Shown here: positions 1 through 5,114 of the stretch, piece by piece
Layout: every line of letters starts with the position of its first letter
Numbering within the stretch: the first letter of the stretch is position 1
Origin: Actinomycetes bacterium
GTDB lineage: Bacteria > Actinomycetota > Acidimicrobiia > Acidimicrobiales > Palsa-688
Assembly: GCA_021827225.1 (NCBI GenBank)
Contig: JAKAXG010000383.1
Location: forward strand, 1-5,114
Reading direction: 5' to 3'
DNA length: 5,114 bases
Program-made: the position numbers and the translations under genes
The notes under the pieces: generated by a model
The model's input: only the letters and a program-made list of their open reading frames with translations
Databases searched by the model: none
What the model was told of the DNA's origin: nothing

Positions 1-547
1 CCGATCTAAGGCGGGTGACACAGGCCAGTCCGGTGAGGGGATAGGTGCAGGCCGGGACCAGTTTGGGGCTGCCGTCCTTGGCGAAGAGGGTCATGATCAC
101 ATACACGTCTCTGGCGCCGGTGGCCAGGTCCATGGCCCCGCCCACGGCTGGGATGGCGTCGGGCTCCCCTGTGTGCCAGTTGGCCAGGTCCCCTCCCGCG
201 GACACCTGGAACGCGCCGAGCACGCACACGTCGAGGTGCCCGCCGCGCATCATGGCGAAACTGTCCGCGTGATGGAAATAGCTCGCCCCGGGGGTCTCGG
301 TGACGGGTATCTTCCCGGCGTTGGTCAGATCCGGGTCCACCTCCCCGGGGCCCGCCGCCCGACCCATGCCCAGCATGCCGTTCTCGGTGTGCAGCGTGAT
401 GCCCGCTCCGGGGTCGAGATGGTCCGCCACCGCGGTCGGCTGGCCGATACCCAGGTTCACGTACGACCCGGCCGGGATGTCCGCCGCCACCCTCGCCGGG
501 ATTTCGTCGCGCCCCAGCGGGCCCCGATCCAGATGCTCCACCGTCAC
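1..547 (-). CDS. pcaJ: 3-oxoacid (probably 3-oxoadipate) CoA-transferase subunit B, C-terminus cut by window edge
   Basis: This is the beta subunit of a class I CoA-transferase, probably succinyl-CoA:3-oxoadipate CoA-transferase, acting in the cytoplasm as a complex with the subunit A encoded just upstream. The frame gives 182 residues before the left edge; the family is usually about 215, so roughly 30 residues are missing. Visible marks are NLGIGQPT (31-38), the catalytic glutamate E55 in TENGMLGMG (54-62), GAFQVS (111-116), the glycine-rich GGAMDLA (136-142) and TGLACV (172-177). In this family the glutamate forms the enzyme-CoA thioester. I chose GTG at 547 because it overlaps the subunit A stop as GTGA and lies 6 bases after a perfect GGAGGT; a second in-frame GTG at 541 has poorer spacing. 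Assignment to 3-oxoadipate rather than acetoacetate rests on the PcaI-like partner and the adjacent PcaF-like thiolase. Confidence 0.9.
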   Translation of the reverse strand, partial: MTVEHLDRGPLGRDEIPARVAADIPAGSYVNLGIGQPTAVADHLDPGAGITLHTENGMLGMGRAAGPGEVDPDLTNAGKIPVTETPGASYFHHADSFAMMRGGHLDVCVLGAFQVSAGGDLANWHTGEPDAIPAVGGAMDLATGARDVYVIMTLFAKDGSPKLVPACTYPLTGLACVTRLRS

Positions 548-1227
548 TCACCCACCTCCGGGCCGGGGACGGCCACGATGCGGTCCACGAAGATCCCCGG
601 CGTGACCACACACTCGGGGTCGATCGCCCCCGCCGGCACCACCTCCGCCACCTCCACCACCGTGGTAGCGGCCGCCATGGCCATCACCGGATTGAAGTTC
701 CGGGCCGTCTTGCGGTACACCAGGTTCCCCACCCCGTCCGCCCGGTACGCCTTGATCAACGCCACGTCCCCGCGGATCGGGAACTCCAGCACGTAGTCCC
801 GGCCGTCGATGCGCCGGGTCTCCTTCCCCTCCGCCAGAGCGGTACCCACGCCGGTCGGGCAGAAGAATGCCCCGATCCCCGCCCCCGCGGCGCGCAACCG
901 CTCCGCCAGGTTCCCCTGCGGCACCAACTCCAACTCGATCCGGCCGGCCCGGTACAGGCCATCGAACACCCACGAATCGGACTGGCGGGGATAGGAACAG
1001 ATGATCTTGCGCACCCTCCCCGCCGCCAACAACGCCGCCAGACCGGCGTCACCGTTGCCGGCGTTGTTGCTCACCACCGTCAGATCTCCCACTCCCGACC
1101 GCAACAGGGCGTCGATCAACCCCATCGGCTGACCGGCTGAACCGAAACCACCGATCAGCACCGTCGCCCCATCCAACACACCCGCCATCGCCGCATCCGC
1201 GTCAGGGACCACCTGCGCCCTGCTCAC
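544..1227 (-). CDS. pcaI: 3-oxoacid (probably 3-oxoadipate) CoA-transferase subunit A
   Basis: This is the alpha subunit of the CoA-transferase that moves CoA from succinyl-CoA to 3-oxoadipate, the penultimate step of the beta-ketoadipate pathway. The product is 227 residues, the usual size for a separate A subunit. Recognisable blocks in order are IGGFGSAGQP (25-34), VSNNAGNGDAGLAALL (52-67), KIICSYPRQSDS (74-85), ELELVPQGNLAER (98-110), GAGIGAFFCPTGVGT (115-129), AEGKETR (132-138), YRKTARNFNPVMAMAA (171-186) and VTPGIFV (208-214). These match PcaI of proteobacteria and actinobacteria closely, from memory of the family. The GTG start at 1227 overlaps the thiolase stop as GTGA. Only a weak GGCGGCG lies before it, so translation is probably coupled to the thiolase. 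The frame stays open upstream to 1437, but that part is the thiolase read out of frame and lacks homology. The TGA at 546-544 overlaps the subunit B start. Confidence 0.93.
   Translation of the reverse strand: MSRAQVVPDADAAMAGVLDGATVLIGGFGSAGQPMGLIDALLRSGVGDLTVVSNNAGNGDAGLAALLAAGRVRKIICSYPRQSDSWVFDGLYRAGRIELELVPQGNLAERLRAAGAGIGAFFCPTGVGTALAEGKETRRIDGRDYVLEFPIRGDVALIKAYRADGVGNLVYRKTARNFNPVMAMAAATTVVEVAEVVPAGAIDPECVVTPGIFVDRIVAVPGPEVGE
554..559 (-). promoter_or_regulatory. Ribosome binding site of transferase subunit B, inside the subunit A gene
   Basis: GGAGGT on the minus strand sits within the last codons of the subunit A gene, 6 bases before GTG 547. It supports that start over GTG 541 and suggests that ribosomes re-initiate strongly at this junction. 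Confidence 0.75.
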
Positions 1228-2411
1228 GACGCCGCCACGTTCTCCAGCACCATGGCCAGTCCCTGGCCGACCCCTATGCAGATGGCTGCCAGTCCCCAGC
1301 GCTGGTTGTCGCGGCGCAGGACCGAGGCCAGCGTGGCCAGGATGCGGGTGCCTGACGCGCCGAGGGGATGGCCGATGGCGATGGCCCCGCCGCGGGTGTT
1401 GACGATGGCGGGGTCGATCTTCCAGCGGTCGAGGCACACCAGTGACTGGACCGCGAAAGCTTCGTTCAGTTCTACCGCCCCGACCTCGTCCCAGCTGATC
1501 CCGGCCCGGGCCAGGGCCCGGTTGGCCGCCTCGACTGGGGCGTAGCCGAAGTCCTGGGGGTCCAGCGCGAACGCGCCGCGCCCCGCGACCCGGGCGAGTG
1601 GGTCGCGCTCGATGGTCGATGCAGCGGTCTCCGAGCCGATCAGCACCGCGGAAGCGCCGTCGCTGAGCGGCGACGAGTTACCAGCTGTGATGGTGCCACC
1701 GGACCGGAACGCCGGTTTCAGACGGGCCAGTGTCTCCGGGCTGCTATCAGGGCGTATGCCCTCGTCCCGGTCGAGATGGACTCCCTCCACCGCGACGATC
1801 ATCTCGTCGTAGAAGCCGCTACTCCATGCTGTGTCGGCCAGCCGGTGCGACCGGGCGGCGAAGTCGTCCTGGCGTTCCCGGGAAACCCCGAACTTGTCGG
1901 CCAGCATCTCGTTGGCCCCGCCGAGACTGACCGTCCACTCCCGGGGCATCCGCTCATTCACCAGCCGCCAACCCAGCGTCGTCGACACCGCAGTCACGTC
2001 CCCCGCCGGGAAAGCCCGCCCCGGTTTGGGCAGCACCCACGGAGCCCGGGTCATGGACTCCACCCCACCCGCGATCACCACCGAAGCGTCGCCCGTCTCC
2101 ACCATGCGCGACGCCGTCATGGCCGCGTCCAGGCTCGACCCGCACAACCGGTTCAGCGTCGAGCCCGGCACCGAGGTCGGAAACCCGGCCAGGAGCACCG
2201 CCATCCTGCCGACATTGCGGTTGTCCTCCCCCGCCCCGTTCGCCAGCCCGAACACCACCTCCTCGACCGCCGCGGGATCCAGGCCCGGGGAGCGCTCGGA
2301 GACGGCCCGCAACACGGTCGCAGCCAGATCATCAGGACGCACACCCCCCAGCGCCCCCCCGAAACGACCGAACGGCGTGCGGACGGCGTCATAGACGAAA
2401 GCTGAAGGCAT
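1224..2411 (-). CDS. pcaF: Acetyl-CoA acyltransferase, probably beta-ketoadipyl-CoA thiolase
   Basis: This is a degradative thiolase, probably splitting 3-oxoadipyl-CoA with free CoA into succinyl-CoA and acetyl-CoA. It has 395 residues from ATG, close to the family's roughly 400. Numbering from the GTG one codon earlier, the nucleophile is C91 in NRLCGSSLDA, NEAFA lies at 317-321, H349 sits in GGAIAIGHPLGASGTR, and the second catalytic cysteine is C379 in CIGVGQG, so the catalytic set is complete. GGVRPDDLA (23-31), GLANGAGEDNRNVGRM (56-71) and GGVESMTRAPWV (116-127) resemble the PcaF subgroup more than short-chain acetoacetyl-CoA thiolases. I chose ATG at 2411 because GGGGAG at 2418-2423 is 6 bases away; GTG at 2414 has only 3. 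It is the first gene of the operon and leads into pcaI by a GTGA overlap. It could also be a broader 3-oxoacyl-CoA thiolase such as PaaJ, but the pcaIJ partners make PcaF more likely. Confidence 0.92.
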   Translation of the reverse strand: MPSAFVYDAVRTPFGRFGGALGGVRPDDLAATVLRAVSERSPGLDPAAVEEVVFGLANGAGEDNRNVGRMAVLLAGFPTSVPGSTLNRLCGSSLDAAMTASRMVETGDASVVIAGGVESMTRAPWVLPKPGRAFPAGDVTAVSTTLGWRLVNERMPREWTVSLGGANEMLADKFGVSRERQDDFAARSHRLADTAWSSGFYDEMIVAVEGVHLDRDEGIRPDSSPETLARLKPAFRSGGTITAGNSSPLSDGASAVLIGSETAASTIERDPLARVAGRGAFALDPQDFGYAPVEAANRALARAGISWDEVGAVELNEAFAVQSLVCLDRWKIDPAIVNTRGGAIAIGHPLGASGTRILATLASVLRRDNQRWGLAAICIGVGQGLAMVLENVAAS

Positions 2412-2417
2412 CACTGT

Positions 2418-2423
2418 CTCCCC
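2418..2423 (-). promoter_or_regulatory. Ribosome binding site of the thiolase gene
   Basis: GGGGAG on the minus strand lies 6 bases before ATG 2411 and 3 bases before GTG 2414. The spacing decides for the ATG. Confidence 0.7.
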
Positions 2424-2461
2424 GAGAAGATCTCCGACCCAATCCTGCCCACCACCACAGC

Positions 2462-2506
2462 CATATGTCCAATATCTACAAACTAGCGATCACATATCCT
2501 CAAGGT
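2462..2506. promoter_or_regulatory. AT-rich divergent promoter and candidate LysR operator
   Basis: This stretch between the divergent thiolase and regulator genes is clearly richer in A/T than anything around it. It holds two inverted-repeat candidates. One is ATATGT (2463-2468) with ACATAT (2492-2497), separated by 23 bases. The other is ATC (2474-2476) with GAT (2488-2490), separated by exactly 11 bases, which resembles the loose T-N11-A form known for LysR regulators. On the minus strand TTGAGG (2498-2503) could be a -35 for the pca-like operon, with TAGATA (2473-2478) as a poor -10 after a long 19-base gap. Position and composition are seen directly; the operator role is inferred from the divergent LysR arrangement. 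Confidence 0.5.
2495..2500 (+). promoter_or_regulatory. Candidate -10 element for a leaderless regulator transcript
   Basis: TATCCT fits the TANNNT form common in actinobacterial promoters and ends 6 bases before ATG 2507, where transcription would be expected to start. The regulator has no usable ribosome binding site: AAGG is only 1 base from the ATG. A leaderless mRNA beginning at the start codon is therefore plausible. No clear -35 is visible. Confidence 0.45.
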
Positions 2507-3385
2507 ATGAGTCTGCGTCGTCTCAGATACTTCGTCACCGTCGCCGACGAGGGCTCCTTCACCGCCGCCTCCCGGGTCCTGCACATGGCCCAGCCCCCAC
2601 TGTCCACCCAGATACGCGAGCTCGAACACGAGATGGGCGTCGACCTGTTCGACCGCACCCGACGCCGCATCACCCTCACCGCCGCCGGCCAGGCACTACT
2701 CCCCGAAGCCCGCCAACTCCTAGAGCGCTACCAGCAGTTCCCCCACATCGCCCAGCGGGCCGGCACCGGCGAAACCGGGCGCCTGGCCATCGGGATCATC
2801 CCCTCCGCCGCCAACGGCACCCTGCCGACAGCCCTACACAGCTACCAACAACAGTTTCCTGCCGTCGAAGTATCGCTCATCGAGGACCGCCCCGACGAGC
2901 TGATACGCCGACTCGACGCCGGACAGATCGACCTCGTCCTGCACTACTCGCCACCCCAGCCACCCCGCCACAGAGGCCAAATTCTCACCGAGGAACGGCT
3001 AATCGTAGCCCTGCCCCCCCGACACCCCCTCACCACCCGGGCCAGGATCCCGCTCGCCGCCCTCAAGAACCAGCCCCTCATCCTCCCCCGCCAACACGGC
3101 GGAGAAGGCCTCTACGAACGCATCACCAGACTCCTCGCCGAACATGGCATCCAACCCACAATCGCGCAAGGAGACATCTGGCTCATCCAGACCATCATCG
3201 GACTCGTCGCCGCCGGAACCGGCCTCGCCATCATCCCCGAAACAGCAACCGACCTCCGACCCGACCAGGTCCAGTACCGACCCATCAAAGAACCAACACC
3301 CCCACTACCCATGTACGCCACATGGCACACCGACAACCAACCACCAACCATCCACCACTTCATCAACCAGTGGCCCATCCGGTGA
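2507..3385 (+). CDS. LysR-type transcriptional regulator, probable regulator of the divergent pca-like operon
   Basis: This is a DNA-binding regulator of the LysR family, 292 residues from ATG 2507, the normal length. Residues 1-60 are the winged helix-turn-helix: RRLRYFVTVADEGSFTAAS (4-22) and LHMAQPPLSTQIRELEHEMG (25-44), followed by LFDRTRRRITLTAAG (47-61). A linker leads to the effector-binding domain, beginning around GRLAIGIIPSAANGTLP (91-107) and including VAAGTGLAIIPE (234-245). The LRYF and AQPPLS pattern resembles the BenM/CatM/CatR branch that senses aromatic-pathway intermediates, but the effector cannot be read from sequence. An in-frame ATG at 2465 would add 14 residues without family similarity, encoded by the AT-rich operator region, so I prefer 2507. 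Many pcaIJF operons are controlled by IclR-type PcaR, so a LysR regulator here is less usual. The coding strand is very C-rich and G-poor towards its end. Confidence 0.92.
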   Translation: MSLRRLRYFVTVADEGSFTAASRVLHMAQPPLSTQIRELEHEMGVDLFDRTRRRITLTAAGQALLPEARQLLERYQQFPHIAQRAGTGETGRLAIGIIPSAANGTLPTALHSYQQQFPAVEVSLIEDRPDELIRRLDAGQIDLVLHYSPPQPPRHRGQILTEERLIVALPPRHPLTTRARIPLAALKNQPLILPRQHGGEGLYERITRLLAEHGIQPTIAQGDIWLIQTIIGLVAAGTGLAIIPETATDLRPDQVQYRPIKEPTPPLPMYATWHTDNQPPTIHHFINQWPIR

Positions 3386-3393
3386 TCCGCTCT

Positions 3394-3419
3394 GATCCTG
3401 GTTACATCGGCTCAGGATC
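3394..3419. terminator. Possible bidirectional terminator hairpin between convergent genes
   Basis: GATCCTG (3394-3400) and CAGGATC (3413-3419) form a perfect 7-bp inverted repeat with a 12-base loop. It starts just after the regulator stop and runs into the last codons of the convergent gene. There is no T run on either side, so it would be a weak or factor-assisted terminator; chance occurrence is possible. Confidence 0.3.
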
Positions 3420-4178
3420 CAGTCGGCGTAGAAGCTGGAAAACACCACGCTCATGGGAACTGCGCTGGGCCACGACCGCGTCACGACGACGCGTCGATAT
3501 CGCTTCCCGATAGCGGGCATCCGCAAAGACTTCGGTACCAGCGAGGTCATGCATCGCCAGGTACCGCTGCCCGTTGCCTTCGACCAGATCGAACCGTCTC
3601 GACCGTAGCCAGCCTGGGACAGTGGCGAGCATCGGCAGGTGTTCCTCTTCGTACCAGGCGTTGAACTCGTCCTCTGTACCCGGGTACGGCTCCCACCACA
3701 CACATAGAAGCACCGGCCCGCAAATCTGCAGGTTCCCGGAGAAGCCGATCGGCGGCGCCCAGGCGTCCACTTTGGAGATGTCTCCAGATTCAGTCAGTGG
3801 CGGGCCCGGAGACTCCTTCGTCGGCAAGTCCAGATCAGGAGTCTGCGAGGGGCGCGACCGATAGATCCTACGGTCAACGAAGTCTGCTGATTCGAGAATC
3901 GTGCGCTCGAGAGTCGAGCGGTTCTCTCTCAGGCTCACATAGTCGGGGACCGACAGGAGACCGATGTCCTCGAGGTCATAGTAGGCAAGATACGTACCGG
4001 TGCCATCGTTAGAGACGTACCGACGAGCTGTCAGCCAACCCGGAAGGCGGGTCCGCGCCGGGATATGCTCCTCGTCGTACCACCGGTGGTACGCCTCCTC
4101 GAGGGCCAATGTGGGCCGGCTGAGTACCATCAGCAGACCTGCGTCTCGCGAGCCGGCAGGGACCATGTCTCCATCCAT
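3402..4178 (-). CDS. Tandem-repeat dimeric alpha/beta-barrel (EthD-like) protein
   Basis: This is a 258-residue protein built from two copies of one domain of about 95 residues, at about 15-108 and 157-252. Matching landmarks are WYDEEHIP (33-40) and WYEEEHLP (175-182), PGWLTARRY (46-54) and PGWLRSRRF (188-196), YLAYYDL (63-69) and YLAMHDL (206-212). A proline-rich linker lies at about 109-145. The W-Y-x-E-E-H-x-P and P-G-W pattern is typical of EthD-like and related ferredoxin-fold barrel proteins, which normally pair as dimers; here both halves may be on one chain. Such proteins often accompany aromatic or sterol catabolism as small enzymes or accessory factors, and the exact role is unknown. 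AGGAG at 4188-4192 lies 9 bases before ATG 4178, which decides against TTG 4184. It follows the decarboxylase-family gene after 18 bases and is the last gene of the visible operon. The stop is TAA. Confidence 0.8.
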   Translation of the reverse strand: MDGDMVPAGSRDAGLLMVLSRPTLALEEAYHRWYDEEHIPARTRLPGWLTARRYVSNDGTGTYLAYYDLEDIGLLSVPDYVSLRENRSTLERTILESADFVDRRIYRSRPSQTPDLDLPTKESPGPPLTESGDISKVDAWAPPIGFSGNLQICGPVLLCVWWEPYPGTEDEFNAWYEEEHLPMLATVPGWLRSRRFDLVEGNGQRYLAMHDLAGTEVFADARYREAISTRRRDAVVAQRSSHERGVFQLLRRLDPEPM

Positions 4179-4187
4179 GATCAATGT

Positions 4188-4192
4188 CTCCT
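4188..4192 (-). promoter_or_regulatory. Ribosome binding site of the EthD-like gene
   Basis: AGGAG on the minus strand in the 18-base gap after the upstream gene, 9 bases before ATG 4178 and only 3 before TTG 4184. It selects the ATG. Confidence 0.65.
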
Positions 4193-4196
4193 GGTC

Positions 4197-4754
4197 CTAC
4201 TCAATGCCGTAGGTCTCGATGATCGACGCGAGCAGCCGGTAATAGCCAACGATCACCAGAAGCTCGAAGGCTCCGTCGTTACCGACGCACTTCAAAAGCT
4301 CCTCCATCTCGGCGCGAGGAACATGGCCCTTCGAGAAGATGACGCTCACGGTCCTGACCACAGCGCTACCAGCGGCGTCTGAAGGGGGATTTCCACCCTC
4401 CAACAGGTCCTCGATCTCGCGGGCGCTGACCCCTGCGTCCAGGGCTAGGGGCACGTGGGCGCTTAGCTCATATCTGCTGCGGGTAAAGGCACCAGTGGCA
4501 AGGATTCCTATCTCGCGCAGCCGCGGCTCCAGCGCACCTCCATGCCTCAGTGCCGCGCCAAGTTCTTGAAGCGGGCCGCCGATGGGAGGGTTGAGAAGCA
4601 TCGGCCCGAACGGACCGGGCAGCGCGTCGCCCTTCTCGGATGCGGCAGACAGTCTCCTGGACTTGCGGGGACCCGAAACGATCCTCATGTAGAGCTCACG
4701 CTGCCGATCGGTCAGGGCCTCCCACCGCAGGTCAGGGAGAATGGTGCCGCTCAT
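4197..4754 (-). CDS. Carboxymuconolactone decarboxylase (CMD) family protein
   Basis: This is a 185-residue all-helical protein of the CMD/AhpD superfamily. The N-terminal part has LTDRQRELYMRIVSGPR (14-30), then GPFGPMLLNPPIGGPLQELG (47-66). The core follows as LEPRLREIGILATGAFTRSRYELSAHVPLALDAG (75-108), with E81, the Y95-E96 pair and H100 at the positions conserved in this family. There is no CxxC pair, and C156 is the only cysteine, so a peroxidase role like AhpD is unlikely; a decarboxylase, isomerase or lactone-related role is possible. It is longer than classical PcaC (about 130 residues) and should not be called PcaC. I chose ATG 4754 because it overlaps the upstream hydrolase stop as ATGA and has AGG 6 bases before it. 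ATG 4769, five codons earlier, has no ribosome binding site. The stop is TAG. Family is secure; substrate unknown. Confidence 0.85.
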   Translation of the reverse strand: MSGTILPDLRWEALTDRQRELYMRIVSGPRKSRRLSAASEKGDALPGPFGPMLLNPPIGGPLQELGAALRHGGALEPRLREIGILATGAFTRSRYELSAHVPLALDAGVSAREIEDLLEGGNPPSDAAGSAVVRTVSVIFSKGHVPRAEMEELLKCVGNDGAFELLVIVGYYRLLASIIETYGIE

Positions 4755-5114
4755 CCCCTGCCTATCCATGCGAGATGGTCAAATATCGCAGACTCAGTCT
4801 CGTCAGGTCGTTCAAGGCTGAGGAGGTGGGGACCGTCCCTGACGTCGAGGCGGCCAACGGGAAACAGGCCAGCGAACTCGGCTCCCGCCTCGAGAGTGCT
4901 TGTAACGTCATGTCGCCCGACCACCACGGTTACCGGGCGCTCGACCAATTCCTGGGCCATGGGTTCGTAGTCCGCCCACTGCCAGTGGATGATCTCAGCC
5001 GGGTTGGTTGGGAAGGGTTTGGTCATGGTTTTCATCTCCTGTGTCCCCCTCCTGCCCGGGTGGATTGGGGGAGAAGTGATATTCCCCTGCCGGGACTGGA
5101 AAGGGTAGCTTGAT
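4751..5114 (-). CDS. Alpha/beta hydrolase, C-terminal part, N-terminus beyond right edge
   Basis: The C-terminal portion of an alpha/beta-hydrolase-fold enzyme, about 120 residues. VTVVVGRHDVTS holds the likely acid residue (Asp codon at 4907-4909), and DVRDGPHLLSLERP holds the catalytic His (codon at 4826-4828) in the GHxLSLE-type setting common in this fold. The nucleophile-elbow serine is absent and must lie upstream. The frame has no stop from the right edge, through YPFQSRQGN and IHPGRRGTQEM, into the recognisable part, so I read it as one gene cut by the window edge. An alternative is a 91-residue protein from ATG 5026, which has AGGAG 9 bases upstream at 5036-5040; such a product would lack the nucleophile and be inactive. 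Its stop overlaps the CMD-family start as ATGA, so the two are translationally coupled. Esterase, enol-lactonase or C-C hydrolase roles are all possible. Confidence 0.72.
   Translation of the reverse strand, partial: SSYPFQSRQGNITSPPIHPGRRGTQEMKTMTKPFPTNPAEIIHWQWADYEPMAQELVERPVTVVVGRHDVTSTLEAGAEFAGLFPVGRLDVRDGPHLLSLERPDETESAIFDHLAWIGRG

Noticed and set aside
6..611. A 201-codon minus-strand frame overlapping transferase subunit B
   Set aside because: It is the +1 shadow of subunit B, rich in R, G and P. The real frame contains the TENGMLG catalytic motif and a ribosome binding site.
1228..1437. Upstream extension of the subunit A frame to an ATG at 1437
   Set aside because: The extra 70 residues are R/P/H-rich and come from reading thiolase sequence out of frame. 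PcaI similarity starts right after GTG 1227.
1776..2405. A 209-codon open frame on the plus strand, opposite the thiolase
   Set aside because: It is low-complexity R/H/P-rich sequence with no domain, and is antisense to a thiolase with complete catalytic residues.
2465..2506. Alternative regulator start at ATG 2465
   Set aside because: The 14 added residues lack LysR similarity, there is no ribosome binding site, and the stretch is better explained as promoter/operator DNA.
3112..3378. An 88-codon minus-strand frame under the regulator's C-terminal end
   Set aside because: Its W/M/V/G-rich translation is the direct result of the C/A-rich regulator strand. No ribosome binding site or domain was seen.
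4197..4754. Calling the CMD-family gene pcaC (4-carboxymuconolactone decarboxylase)
   Set aside because: At 185 residues, with an extended N-terminus and its own pattern of conserved residues, it fits a different CMD subgroup. Only the family can be supported.
4640..5113. A 157-codon open frame on the plus strand, opposite the hydrolase and CMD genes
   Set aside because: Its translation has no recognisable domain and is rich in R, S and P, as expected of the antisense of a GC-rich gene. The minus strand carries clear hydrolase and CMD motifs and an ATGA joint.

Overview
The window looks like chromosomal DNA from a GC-rich bacterium, most likely an actinomycete. The evidence is the strong G/C preference at third codon positions, GTG starts with 4-bp gene overlaps, and a regulator whose -10-like element sits directly in front of its ATG with no ribosome binding site. 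The genus cannot be read from the sequence. The window is densely coding, with no gene-free stretch longer than about 100 bases. No RNA gene, mobile element or CRISPR array was seen.

Left block (1 to about 2411, minus strand): a three-gene operon read right to left, a beta-ketoadipyl-CoA thiolase (PcaF-like), then CoA-transferase subunit A (PcaI-like), then subunit B (PcaJ-like, cut by the left edge). Each junction is a 4-bp GTGA overlap. Together they carry out the last two steps of the beta-ketoadipate pathway: the transferase activates 3-oxoadipate with CoA from succinyl-CoA, and the thiolase splits 3-oxoadipyl-CoA into acetyl-CoA and succinyl-CoA.

Middle (about 2412 to 3385): a short AT-rich divergent promoter region with two inverted-repeat candidates, followed by a plus-strand LysR-type regulator. 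Its position suggests that it controls the pca-like operon and itself.

Right block (3402 to 5114, minus strand): a second operon, convergent with the regulator. It has, in order of transcription, the C-terminal part of an alpha/beta hydrolase (cut by the right edge), a carboxymuconolactone-decarboxylase-family protein joined to it by an ATGA overlap, and a protein made of two tandem dimeric alpha/beta-barrel (EthD-like) repeats. By eye this block is less GC-rich and uses TAA and TAG stops where the pca-like genes use TGA. Its substrate cannot be determined. The protein families fit catabolism of an aromatic or lactone compound whose products could feed the beta-ketoadipate genes next door. 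That link is inference and is the most interesting open question in the window.
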